Source: Taxawa tesnikishii (nom. ined.) (Eukaryota; Ascomycota; Dothideomycetes; Dothideales). From it: 64,000 bases of DNA. The stretch lies in the NCBI GenBank assembly GCA_030247885.1, contig JAPDRO010000001.1, forward strand, positions 1,922,001 to 1,986,000. Direction: 5' to 3'. Below the pieces are notes generated by a model that made no database searches, was not told the origin of the DNA, and was given only the letters and a program-made list of their open reading frames with translations. Shown here in pieces: positions 31,495 to 41,103 of the stretch (the stretch's first letter is position 1; each line of letters starts with the position of its first letter). The translations under genes and the position numbers were made by a program.

Positions 31495-31883
31495 TATGGT
31501 TTGACGGTGCCTGCTGTACTTGCCCTTCAATTGTTACCTCGTGAAGATACTCAAATTGTACTCGTTCCACTCTGCGGAACGATAGTGCTAGCTGTTCTCC
31601 GTAGCTTCACCGCAACGGCCCTTCGGAAGACAATCGCCCATCTGCGAAGTTTGTGGTGGGGGTGTGATTTCGTGCTTGAGGCCGTGGTCGGGCGCGGGAT
31701 TCGGCGCATCGGCCTCGTCATTCCCACCCCTCAGAGTTCGTAGTGGGGCACAAATTAACTGCCGCAAGCCTTCTTGAGTCACTGTATCTTCTGTACTGGC
31801 CATTGGACTTCCTCTCTGTCGCAAACCCTTCTGGGGATAACAGGACATACCATCAACCAGCACTGCAACACAGACCAGGCGCC
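31495..31883. promoter_or_regulatory. ADE12 upstream region
   Basis: 389 bp between the hydrolase stop and the ADE12 start; presumed terminator and promoter. A 166-codon minus-strand frame overlapping it is antisense to coding sequence. Confidence 0.45.
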
Positions 31884-33208
31884 ATGACGACGGTTGTGTT
31901 GGGCGCACAGTTCGGTGACGAAGGTATACAAAAATTTCTGTTCCTGGTGCCATTGCACGTCGCATTGGGTTGACCGAGTCCACAGGCAAGGGCAAGCTCG
32001 TCGACCTTCTGTCGCGGAACTTCCAGGTCATCGCACGCTCTGCCGGCGGACACAATGCCGGCCACACAATCGTGGTCGAAGGAACCACCTACGACTTCCA
32101 CATCCTCCCATCCGGTCTGATCAACCCCTCGTCGACCAATTTGATCGGTAGCGCGTGCGTGGTCAGCGTTCCCCAGTTCTTCTACGAGCTGGAGCAGCTG
32201 GAGAAGCACGGCCTCAACACCAAAGACCGCATCTACATCAGCGACAGAGCGCATGCCCTGTTTGAGCTTCACCAGAAGATCGACGGCTTGGAAGAGGTGG
32301 AATTGGGCAATGCTGCGGTCGGAACGACCAAGAAGGGCATCGGCCCATGCTACCAGACCAAGCACGGCCGGTCGGGACTGCGGATAGGAGAGGTCTTCGA
32401 CAAGCAGCACATGGACGCAAAGCTCCGGACAATGGCCAACGCTGCCAAGAAGCGGTACGGCGATCTGCTGGACTACGACGTGGAGGCCGAGATCAAGAAG
32501 TACGACGAATGGAGACCTCGCTTGGCGGAGTACGTCATTGATCAGGTGCCCCTGATCCAGAACGCTGAGCAACAGAACGTCCCTGTGCTCGTTGAGGGCG
32601 CCAATGCGTTACTGTTGGACATTGACTGGGGTACTTACCCCATGGTGACTTCTTCCAACACTGGTATCGGAGGTGTTTTCACCGGTCTGGCAATCTCGCC
32701 TTTCAAGCTCAAGGACGTCATAGGGGTCGTCAAGGCCTACCAGACCCGCGTTGGAGGCGGCCCGTTCCCTACAGAGCAGACAAACGAGATCGGTGAGAAG
32801 CTACAAAACGTCGGTCGTGAGGTCGGCGTCACCACCGGACGCAGGAGAAGGTGCGGGTGGCTCGACCTGGTGCTCCTGAAGTACTCCACCGCCATCAACC
32901 ACTACACCTGCTTCAACTTCACCAAGCTGGACATCCTGGATGACTTTGAGGAGCTGAAGGTGGCCGTGGCGTACAGGATCAACGGCCAGACGCTGCCTTC
33001 CTTCCCAGCCACTATCGCCCAATTAGCAGCGGTCGAGCCGGTATACGAGACTCTGCCTGGTTGGAAGACAAAGACCACCGGTATCAGCAAGTACGAAGAG
33101 CTACCAGAGAACGCCAGGAAATACATCGAGTTTGTGGAGCGGTACTGTGGTGTCAAGGTCAGGTGGATAGGTACCGGTCCCGGAAGAGAGGCAATGATCA
33201 CAAGGTAA
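31884..33208 (+). CDS. ADE12: Adenylosuccinate synthetase
   Basis: Two exons, 31884-31923 and 31986-33208, with a 62-nt intron inside the GTP-binding loop (GDE|GKGK); 420 residues, in frame, normal for the family. Key blocks are VVLGAQFGDEGKGK (phosphate loop, catalytic Asp), GGHNAGHT, GTTKKGIGPCYQTK, VLVEGANALLLDIDWGTYP (catalytic site) and TTGRRRRCGWLDL (IMP-binding). The enzyme joins IMP and aspartate with GTP hydrolysis, the first committed step to AMP. It is cytosolic. Confidence 0.97.
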
Positions 33209-33575
33209 TTAACGGAAGCCTGGAAGAGCGACAGGAGGGGTGTCTCTGTCACGATGGCATGAAGCAGCTAGATGACCGATGCGAACTGTATACGGGATAA
33301 CTAGAGGATTGGGCATGAGAGTGCTCTATATCCAAAGGGGGAAAAAGAATCTCTTATTGCATGCTTTTCGAGACGAGGGGGGCGTTTCCTCACGGAACCT
33401 CAATAGCTAGAGATGCTATATAGATCAAATCGAGCAACTCCTCGGGGAAAGACCTCGATTGAACTCCGCTTAGAGTGGTCACGGAGTGATCGTGCCCAAG
33501 CCGGTTCTATCAAGGCTAGCTCTTTACGATTGTACATATTAGTATATTAGATATAATTTGATTTGAGTAAGCATT
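33209..33575. other. Intergenic, ADE12 to tRNA
   Basis: 367 bp, AT-rich just before the tRNA; no gene. Confidence 0.5.
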
Positions 33576-33664
33576 GGTTCGGTGGTGTAGTTGGTTATCA
33601 CACCAGTCTAACATGTCTCATCATGGTCCACTGGTGGTCCCCGGTTCGAGCCCGGGCCGAATCA
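33576..33664 (+). tRNA. tRNA-Val (anticodon AAC) with a 15-nt intron
   Basis: A full cloverleaf can be drawn. The acceptor stem GGTTCGG pairs with CCGAATC. The D arm is GTGTAGTTGGTTATCAC. The anticodon stem CCAGT/ACTGG encloses a loop with AAC at 33610-33612. The T arm is CCCGG TTCGAGC CCGGG, and the discriminator is A. A 15-nt intron (33614-33628) follows position 37, the canonical site. The mature length is 74 nt. The internal B box GGTTCGAGCCC is intact. No CCA is encoded, as expected for a nuclear gene. Confidence 0.95.
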
Positions 33665-33666
33665 TC

Positions 33667-33670
33667 TTTT
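33667..33670 (+). terminator. RNA polymerase III terminator of tRNA-Val
   Basis: TTTT three bases after the tRNA 3' end, the minimal Pol III stop signal. Confidence 0.7.
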
Positions 33671-34728
33671 ACTCCCTGTTCCTCGAGAGGGCGTCCTGGC
33701 TCTGGTGTTCGAGTGATTCCTTTTTCGCCTTGTGGGAGCGGCGAGCCTGGCTTGATCGGTTGGACGCGTGCGAAAATTCATGGACAGGGTAAACTATGGT
33801 CTTCGGTCGCTTAGAGTACAGTATGGATCAATCGAGATAATGGGAGCAGTGAGAGAACGACGAGCTTCTCTGAACATTGGTACCAGGTGGACTGGTCATA
33901 TTCGGTCCCCAGTTACTCGGATGACGGAATAGTTTTTCAAGAGCTGAGGGGACTATGATGTTGGCGGCATTGAAGCGGGAAACGGCGGAGGGAAGAATCT
34001 GGAGGCTATTCGTATGAGAAGACATTTTTGTCTTGCGTTGAACTGTCCTATGTACCCGGAGCGCCAACGCTGTTCATCGGCTTCCGTCCCCCTTCTTGTA
34101 ACATGAAAATTCAGTTCTGTTGCCTCCCAAACAAACACTGTAACTACATGCTCCCACAAACATGCACCAACTCATATCTTTTGTAGCCGTGAGCTCGTAC
34201 TCATCTAGCCATAACTGGCATGATAAAAGCCTCTGCCGTGACATCATAAATAGAGATCTTGTCGCAGCGGACAAATGAAAGTAAAGAAGGAACCAGAGGA
34301 ATGGAGAGGCCGTACAAACATCCGTCACGCTGCAGTCATGCATCGTCAATGAGGCGTGGTAGATAGCAAAGCAAAATAGCGGATCCCAATGGCGGAGTTG
34401 GGAAATGTCAGAAACATATACTGGCGGAGGACAAACTGCAACAGTGCGGCCGTTTTCAGTAGTAAAATAGAAAGAAGAGGTATCATCGCTGCAAAAACAC
34501 GTTTCAGAAAAGAAGCAAGGTTGGCAAGAAGATTGCCGTGTGACGGGGTATTGACCGTGAATTCGTATCAGTGATGTTCTCATGTAGTGGTGGAGTCGTG
34601 CAGCTTGTCGTCGTAAGGTATCGTTGAAGCATAGCTGTATGTGTACGGGTGTGATCAAAGGATGGTGGTAGATGGGGGCGACGGAGCAAAGGAGAGGTCA
34701 GGAGTGAGAAGGGAAGAGGTAAGTTGGA
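33671..34728. other. Intergenic / probable 3' UTR of the Zn2Cys6-like regulator
   Basis: 1.06 kb. The minus strand has a 194-codon open frame (34074-34658) with no motif and a composition unlike the neighbouring genes; I treat it as chance. Nothing else recognised. Confidence 0.5.
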
Positions 34729-37245
34729 TCAGTTGGCGCGGATGACAAGTCTCGAGAGGAACTTGTTCGTTAACGAGTCGAAGTCATTACGGTCGAACTT
34801 GGCTTCGGGCCTCTTCCTCAGGTAAGACTCGTGCTTGTTGATGTGCTCCCTGACCTCACTTAGGGCGTCACAGATGGCAGGGTTGTGGTTGAGGAGCTGG
34901 CTGTGCTTCTTGGTATCCCACTCCTGGAGACTTGGCAGTTTCTGGCTGATGGCCTGGAACAAGCCGATGATGACACCAACGGGCGTGGTTTCCATGTCCG
35001 TGCAGAACTTGTTGACAGCCTTCTCATCGGGGACACGGTAGTGGCAGTCGAACTGCATCTCCTCCCAGATAGCGAGCAGGATAGCAGCCAGCATGAAGAT
35101 GGTGGGCCAGTTCTTGAGCTTCTCGCCGCTGTAGACGGAGGAGTAGAGCGCAGACAGCTCTTCGAGAACGTCCTTCTGCAACTCGCGCCACATATCGGCA
35201 AGCGCGCACTTGACTTGGAAATTGATCATCACAGGTGCCATGGTCTTCCCGTTGTATTTGCTCTCCTCATCGTTGATCCTGCCGACGCAGGCCTCATCCT
35301 CAGACAGGCCTTCGACCATAGTCACGTGTAGAGTCAGATTGTAGGCAAGAACCAATTTCAGAGCCTTGCGTATTACCGGACTCCTTTCCCTAGCGTAGTA
35401 GCGGTAGGCAGTCTTGAGGATCTCTGTCAGGAACTTGGTACCCTCGAAGTAGTCGTCAACAAAACGCTCGAAGCCGCCGTCGAGATGACGGTCGAGATAC
35501 TCGGATAGCAAGGTTGTCGAAACACCTTCCATGCCGGCGGAAAGCTTGGCGGTAGAAATTTCGAACTCCTTTGGGTCCGTTGGGGTATAGATAGTCTCGA
35601 CCCAGTCCATGCCGAAGCACGTGTCGTCCCGGACAAAGACCTCGCGGGCATTGATAGGTAGGTAGAATCCGTAGCCGTGAGTGATGTAGAGCGTACGCTC
35701 CATGTTGGAGAAGCCCTTGATATTCCCGACTGAGAAGCCCAGGCTGACGTGGCGCTCGAAATCCGCCTTCCAGTCCTTCATGAAGTACCCGATGTCTTTA
35801 ATATCGATACGGGTACAGGGCACCTGCCATAGACGAGCATGAGATGGCTTGCAGCCAGCACATGGGTCACCCTTGTCGCAAGTCTTCTTAAGGAACTTGC
35901 AACGGAGACAGGCGCGGAGCTTGCGAATCTCATGCGCTTGTTGGCGCTGATCCGGACGGAGAGGACCCTTCCTCCTGCCAACACGCTTCTCCGAAACGAC
36001 ATCCTTACGGGTGGCAGTAGCAACGGCCTTCTTGATCACTGGCTTCGTCGTCTTGGGGCTGGTAGTTTGGGCCTTTCTTCTCCGCACAGGTGGCGAAACA
36101 GGACCGGAAATGATCGGCGATGATGATGAGGATCCAGCACGCGGCATGACAGTCAGTGCGCCAGCTGAAGGGCTCACAGCAGATGACGAAGATGATGATG
36201 TTGGAGAGCTTCCGTAGTGATCGTGGTCACAGTCATGTTGATGGATGTGCATGCCTTGCGAGACATTGTGGGATTGCATGTAATCCGCGCCGTTGAAGTC
36301 TGAGAGCGGCGATTGCAGAGGGAAGGGGATCTCTTCATAGCTGCCGGACAGAAGTGCAGAACTCGGTTCTTCTGAAGACGAAGAATCCGAGTGCGTGCGG
36401 ATGTGTAATGTCTGGCCAGGGTTGAATACGGCACCGGAAGATCCATCGGAGTTGTATTCGAGAGACTGTCTCGGGAAGTCGACTGTGGCCCAGCCGTTAT
36501 CACTGCTGGAAAGGGAACGGACCTCCAGGTAGGATCCGGTGGGCGAGCTACCAGGCACGCTGGAGTTGACGATGTCAGCTGCCTGCTGATTCAGTTGGCT
36601 CAGGCCTGCGGTCATGCCCATGGGCAAGGTCGTAAGGTGGCCGTTCTCGTAGTCGGCGAGAGGGTATGCGAGGGCAGTCATTGAGTCCATGGGGCCGGCC
36701 ATTGTCATGAAGGCCGGAGCGCTCATGGCGGCGCTCATAGCCAAGCTTTGCTGCAGCTCGGCGGTTGTGACGGGCATGTAGTCAACCGGCGACGTTTGCA
36801 ACGAACCCTCAAACGCTGTGCTAAACGACCGTTCGAACGTCGCATCCTGCATAAGGGGTTGCGGTGCCGGAGTGGTATAGTGGAATTGCCAGGCCGGATT
36901 GAGCAGGTTCTCGGAAGGGTTGCTCATGTTATTCTGTGCGTATCCCAGGCCGAGCCCGGTCGTCTGCAAAGGCGCGGTGGTCGGATGTTGACTGCTCGGC
37001 CTTCGGGGATTCGTACTCGAAGAGTATGTCGAGGACTGGTGCGTCTGTTGTTGTTGTTGTTGTTGTTGTTGTTGCTGCTGCTGCTGCGAATGCTGGTGTT
37101 GTTGTTGTTGTGCCATGTCTTGGTCGAGGAGGTCCAGCGAGAACCAGTTGGCGAGCGGAAGGTACGGCGGGTATGTATTGGCACGGCGTTCAGGATCGAC
37201 GTCGTAGCCCGGCAGGGCGTCGAGAGAGAAGTCGAGGTTGTCCAT
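34729..37245 (-). CDS. Zn2Cys6-like fungal transcription regulator with polyglutamine tract
   Basis: One exon, 838 residues, starting MDNLDFSLDALPGYD. A run of Gln (about residues 45-67) lies near the N-terminus in a long acidic, Ser/Pro/Thr-rich, probably disordered activation region. At residues 446-477 a six-Cys cluster occurs: C446-x2-C-x6-C456-x5-C462-x2-C465-x11-C477, preceded by a basic stretch (KRVGRRKGPLRPDQRQ). The last gap is longer than in standard Gal4-type clusters. The C-terminal 340 residues form a mostly helical domain (YFEGTKFLTEILKTAYRYYA, FMLAAILLAIWEEMQFDC). It probably acts in the nucleus as a DNA-binding regulator, but no target pathway can be assigned. A 1.2-kb upstream region suggests a long regulatory 5' side. 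Confidence 0.8.
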   Translation of the reverse strand: MDNLDFSLDALPGYDVDPERRANTYPPYLPLANWFSLDLLDQDMAQQQQHQHSQQQQQQQQQQQQQQTHQSSTYSSSTNPRRPSSQHPTTAPLQTTGLGLGYAQNNMSNPSENLLNPAWQFHYTTPAPQPLMQDATFERSFSTAFEGSLQTSPVDYMPVTTAELQQSLAMSAAMSAPAFMTMAGPMDSMTALAYPLADYENGHLTTLPMGMTAGLSQLNQQAADIVNSSVPGSSPTGSYLEVRSLSSSDNGWATVDFPRQSLEYNSDGSSGAVFNPGQTLHIRTHSDSSSSEEPSSALLSGSYEEIPFPLQSPLSDFNGADYMQSHNVSQGMHIHQHDCDHDHYGSSPTSSSSSSAVSPSAGALTVMPRAGSSSSSPIISGPVSPPVRRRKAQTTSPKTTKPVIKKAVATATRKDVVSEKRVGRRKGPLRPDQRQQAHEIRKLRACLRCKFLKKTCDKGDPCAGCKPSHARLWQVPCTRIDIKDIGYFMKDWKADFERHVSLGFSVGNIKGFSNMERTLYITHGYGFYLPINAREVFVRDDTCFGMDWVETIYTPTDPKEFEISTAKLSAGMEGVSTTLLSEYLDRHLDGGFERFVDDYFEGTKFLTEILKTAYRYYARERSPVIRKALKLVLAYNLTLHVTMVEGLSEDEACVGRINDEESKYNGKTMAPVMINFQVKCALADMWRELQKDVLEELSALYSSVYSGEKLKNWPTIFMLAAILLAIWEEMQFDCHYRVPDEKAVNKFCTDMETTPVGVIIGLFQAISQKLPSLQEWDTKKHSQLLNHNPAICDALSEVREHINKHESYLRKRPEAKFDRNDFDSLTNKFLSRLVIRAN
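37045..37110 (-). repeat. CAA/CAG microsatellite coding for polyglutamine in the regulator
   Basis: An uninterrupted run of CAA and CAG triplets (seen as GTT/GCT on the plus strand), split by one short HSQ-type gap. Confidence 0.9.
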
Positions 37246-37631
37246 GGTATAGAGCGTGATGGATGATGGTTTTGTGAAGGATGGAGTGAGGGATCAGAGC
37301 GAGGGTCAGCGTTCACCGACTTGAGCGCAGCGGCCCAGGTGGGTAGAGTAAGCAGAAAGCGCGGAGGAGCGAGAAGTGGAGAGTGGTGTCGAGTGAAGTT
37401 GCGGTGAGCACCGGCACCAATAGCTGCCACCTGCTGCGCGGACTAATGCACGCAACGCATGATGCCGCTTTCTTGTGACCTGTAAGCGTCCAATTAGTTG
37501 CGCCGGGCCTCGTTGCGTCGTTGCGGTGATGAGTGTGTGAGCGCGTGCGACGCTCACACTGCGCGATGGCAGAATGCGTGTGCTGCTGTTTGGTTTTTGC
37601 AGCAGCACGTAACGGCCTGTATGAGACAGGC

Positions 37632-37651
37632 ATACGATACGATACGATACG
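37632..37651 (+). repeat. GATAC pentamer tandem repeat
   Basis: Four consecutive ATACG units in the upstream region of the regulator. Confidence 0.8.
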
Positions 37652-37846
37652 GCACAGGACACAGGGCACAGCGGGCGTCGCGTCGGGCGGAGGAGTGTGA
37701 GGCTGACACTGAGAACTGAGAGCGATAGCCGGACAGGCGCGCCCACCAACACTGGACCGTCGCTGATCCAAGCGTGCCAAGCTCGCAGACCCTTTCGCAA
37801 GTTTTGAGCGAGAGCGAGCCTGTTGGTGCCCTGCGATATACTGCGG

Positions 37847-37873
37847 GCAGGTGGCAGGTGGCAGGTGGCAGGG
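37847..37873 (+). repeat. GGTGGCA heptamer tandem repeat
   Basis: Three to four copies of GCAGGTG in a row. Confidence 0.8.
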
Positions 37874-38494
37874 ACCCCACTTCGATCCGGGAAAATCATG
37901 GGCTGGGCCGCCTGGACAGACCCTCTTGTCCCTTGACCCTCGGTCCATTTTCCCTCCAGCTCCACCAACTATCACCATCTAGTCTAGGCCGTCTACCTCG
38001 CTATAGGCGGTGAAGACGATACACCGATTCCTCCTCCGCTTGTTGAGCGCGTAAACAAAACAAAAAGTTCGCCCGTGTCTCTGCCGCAGTCTCGGTCCTG
38101 ATCGCGTCTCATCGCTTTTCTGCAGCGTGCGACCATGCTCCCGGCATCCGCCAGCAGTCCAGCACCATGCTTCGCTCTGCTTTGCCCCCTTCAGCTCATG
38201 TCTCGCAACCACGTGAGGCGGCCGTGTTGCACTCGTACCACGCTGCTGAAACAGGACAGAGGTGACATCGGCTGCGCACGAGCCAAGGACCGCACTCGAG
38301 GCGCCTACAAAGGAATGTCGCGGAGCTGAGAATGACAGTCAATGACTCAACATTTGATTGATTGTTCGCATGCAATGCTCCATGCTCCATGCTATCGTGG
38401 TATCTTGCCAACCCTAAAACAAAACAAAACAAAAAAAACAAACCCAGCAAACAACCTTTCCACCGCTCCAACCGGCTCCAACCCGGCACTTCGA

Positions 38495-40156
38495 TCAGAA
38501 ACCTACTTTGTCTTGAAACTGCAATCTGCTCTGCTCCACCACCTTTGGCGGTATGACAAACACCGGGTGGACCAATCCAACGGCGTCGCCCTTGTCGAAC
38601 ACCAATCTCTGCCTGTCTTCCTCGCTCGCTTTGCAACACTTCCAATTGAACGCTGCATCCAGTCCTCCCCATCCCACAGACTCTTCGTCCTCCTCGTAGA
38701 GGTAGCGGTTCTGCGCCGCGCTCAATCCTGCAAGGGAGTAACAGGTGTGGTATCCATCCGGCCTTGTGGATGGCTTGTCCCTCAATCCGCCCTTCTTCTG
38801 CTGCGAGCAGCACAATGTGTACCTGACTAGCCCTTCCCGATCCCAAAGACTCTGTTCTGCGTGCTTTCCTGGCCCCGCAATCGCAGCTTCGAGCAACGCC
38901 CAGCACCCGCCGACCCAGTGACTGTAGCAAGCGTCGACGAGCTTGCACGTCCGTCCCGTAAAACTACCTTCGGGCGCCTGCTGTCTTGACGAAAGCCATG
39001 AGAGGAGGCGTGGAACGTCTAGATAGTGGTTGATGGACCTGTAAGGCGCATCCATCAAGCACAGACACGCTAGTACGCAGAAAGCGTATGCCCCGTGGGC
39101 TTCGCTGTCAGGGGCACTACCAGTGCCGCCTTCGTACGTTTGACAAGACCGGAGCCACTCGCCAAGGCCGGTGAGGAACGTCTCGTCGCCATTGATACGC
39201 GCTGGCGAGTCTGGTGGAAGCTCCAACGGGAGGTTGAGCAACGCGTGAATAGTCATGGAACAGTACGCGCCACGAACGTCTTCCTCGCCTCCAATAGCCA
39301 TTGTAAAGCCGCCGTTCCTCTGCTTGATTTGTCCAAGCCAATGCCACCTGATTCTGAGTCAGCTCGAACCACGCGTAAGACCAGCGAACTCCTGCATACA
39401 TGGTTCGACGGTTGATGAGATCTAAGCCCCCGATCATGGCCAAGCTCAGCGTTGCCGCATACGAAGCGGCGCAATGCGACATTTGCCCATGACCGCCGCC
39501 GAATCCGCCCGTGGGGTTCTGCAGGGGGTCAAGGTCTGAATACAGCTACAAGGCGTCCAGTGTCAACATCTACCACAACGCTTCTCTCGACGAGGCCATT
39601 TTGCTCACCGTTCGCGGTATTGAGTGACGTCCTCGCCTAAGCAGCTCAGCCCGGCCAAAGACCAGTACAACAGCCACGGCCGGCTGGCATCGAGAACTGT
39701 AAACTGAGACGGAAAATCGCCCAGTTGCCTGTGCAAAAACTCGATGTGCTTCTGTCGCTGTAGTTTCGGCAGTCCGTAGCTGTTCAGGTCCTCAATCTCC
39801 GGCTCCTTCCCGGACAATAGCGGTATGCAATCCCTCACCACCTTCTCCTGCTTCGTTGATGTGTCCGTTTGGAGCTCGTCGCTGAGTATCGGTCGTCTGG
39901 TATACAGATCCGGCACTTTCTTAAGAGTCATGCTGCCGAGCCAACCGTGTATGTGCTGCGCATCGTGATCGACTTCATCCATTTCTCCTTCCGACTCTTC
40001 GCTCGTGCTAGAGAGCTCTTCGATGCGTACTGTTCTTTCGAGCAGGTCTTCCAGCTTCTGTGCAGGCGGCGGCGAGGCCGAAGAATTTGCTTTTGTAAAC
40101 GGCATGTTGCGGGCCTGGAACAACACTTTGCGCCTTCGTGGTGCAAGGAGTGGCAT
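38495..40156 (-). CDS. RAM1: Protein farnesyltransferase beta subunit
   Basis: Three exons: 40156-39609, 39545-39400 and 39347-38495, with introns of 63 and 52 nt. The start MPLLAPRRRKVLFQ is chosen; a later ATG at 40105 is possible. Prenyltransferase alpha-alpha barrel repeats are evident: SRPWLLYWSLAGL, NPTGGFGGGHGQMSHCAASY, RNGGFTMAIGGEEDVRGAYC, EGSFTGRTCKLVDACYSHWV (zinc-site region Asp/Cys) and KPSTRPDGYHTCYSLAGLS (zinc-site His). The N-terminus is extended and Ser/Glu-rich. At 39524-39528 (five G on the plus strand) one base is missing: IQTLTP must shift to reach LQNPTGGF. Exons total 1,547 nt, one short of 516 codons. The enzyme, as a heterodimer with an alpha subunit, farnesylates CaaX proteins such as Ras and a-factor-type pheromones. 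The GGFGGGHGQMSH block is characteristic of FTase-beta. Confidence 0.9.
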
Positions 40157-40662
40157 GGGGAGGAACGTGCGGTTGCTGGCATTGGTCCGTTTCCGGTCAG
40201 AGAGGAATGTGATATTCTTCTTTGTCCGCGCTTTTTGCAGGGCTTCTCACGTTACTGTCAGAGGAAACCATGCCAGCATATTGCAACTGCTTAGGAGGAC
40301 GACATCACTGAATACGATATAGTGTATCTAAGCGCACACACTTCGAGAAACGAACTTCAATGAGTTGTGGTGGTTGCCAATGAACACTGTAAGAGGTGCC
40401 CCTCACTATCAATATGATAAGACGGAAGCTCGGACCCAGACTGCAAACGCCGGTCTATCTCCGATACAGTATGGCATGTTGCGAGCGTCTGTATGGACGT
40501 GTACAGGAAACATGGACGCATTCAGAGTACGATACAGCACTAAGGGTTTCGTGAACACGTTCCATGAATCTTGTGGAGACCAATCGTTGTCCATATGTTC
40601 CAGCTATCCTGCTTCGTATGGCGTATACAATAGTTCATCCCGATGCCCTCCAAAACACATGT
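40157..40662. other. Intergenic, RAM1 promoter side and Dabb gene 3' side
   Basis: About 500 bp; no gene recognised. Confidence 0.5.
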
Positions 40663-41103
40663 TTACTGATCCACCTCGAAGTACAGCACGAGAGGTGGTG
40701 GGTCGACCTTTCCCTTTGCTGTTGCCTTCAAAGACTTGTGGGCCTCACACTCCTCGTCATAGTATTTCATGTCTTCCAAACTAGCAAACGTCGTCCGCGC
40801 GCAAATGGCGTATCCCTGGTTGCGAGGGTCGCCAATAGTCCTGTTGGCTTCGGCCTTGAGGATGTAGGGTTTGCCGTCCTGATGCTGTTAGTCTGGTCCG
40901 CTAATGGCTTTGAGCACGGTGTCCAGCGTCGAGATTGCGCATGATCGGAAGAACAGCCCGACTTGGAACCATTCCAGAGGTCTCAATGATCAACCAACCT
41001 TCCGTGCCTCCTCCAACATAGAACTGTACTTGTCCAGGATGGGCTGAACGTTCGCCGGGTCTGGGACCTTGAACATAGTAATGCGTTGAATAGCCTTCGC
41101 CAT
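40663..41103 (-). CDS. Dabb (stress-responsive A/B barrel) domain protein
   Basis: Two exons, 41103-40999 and 40878-40663, joined over a 120-nt intron; 106 residues, in frame. The protein starts MAKAIQRITMFKVPD and continues QPILDKYSSMLEEARK, then YILKAEANRTIGD, ARTTFASLEDMKYYDEECEA and PPPLVLYFEVDQ. The order strand, helix, strand, strand, helix, strand and the initial ITMFKV fit the dimeric alpha-beta barrel (Dabb) family. Members range from stress proteins to small polyketide or olivetolic acid cyclases, so function cannot be told. Neither exon alone would be a clear gene; the correct splice makes it convincing. Confidence 0.82.

Larger units (their letters stand above)
37246..38494. promoter_or_regulatory. 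Upstream region of the regulator and 3' side of RAM1
   Basis: 1.25 kb without a gene. Holds short tandem repeats: GATAC x4 (37632-37651), GGTGGCA x3-4 (37847-37873) and a CAAAA-type run (38415-38443). Long open frames on the minus strand here are low-complexity and unsupported. Confidence 0.55.

Noticed and set aside
34074-34658. 194-codon minus-strand open frame
   Set aside because: No motif, odd composition, and it lies in the probable 3' UTR of the regulator.
37306-37978. Two overlapping 220-codon minus-strand frames upstream of the regulator
   Set aside because: Overlapping frames of equal length in repeat-rich sequence, without any family resemblance.
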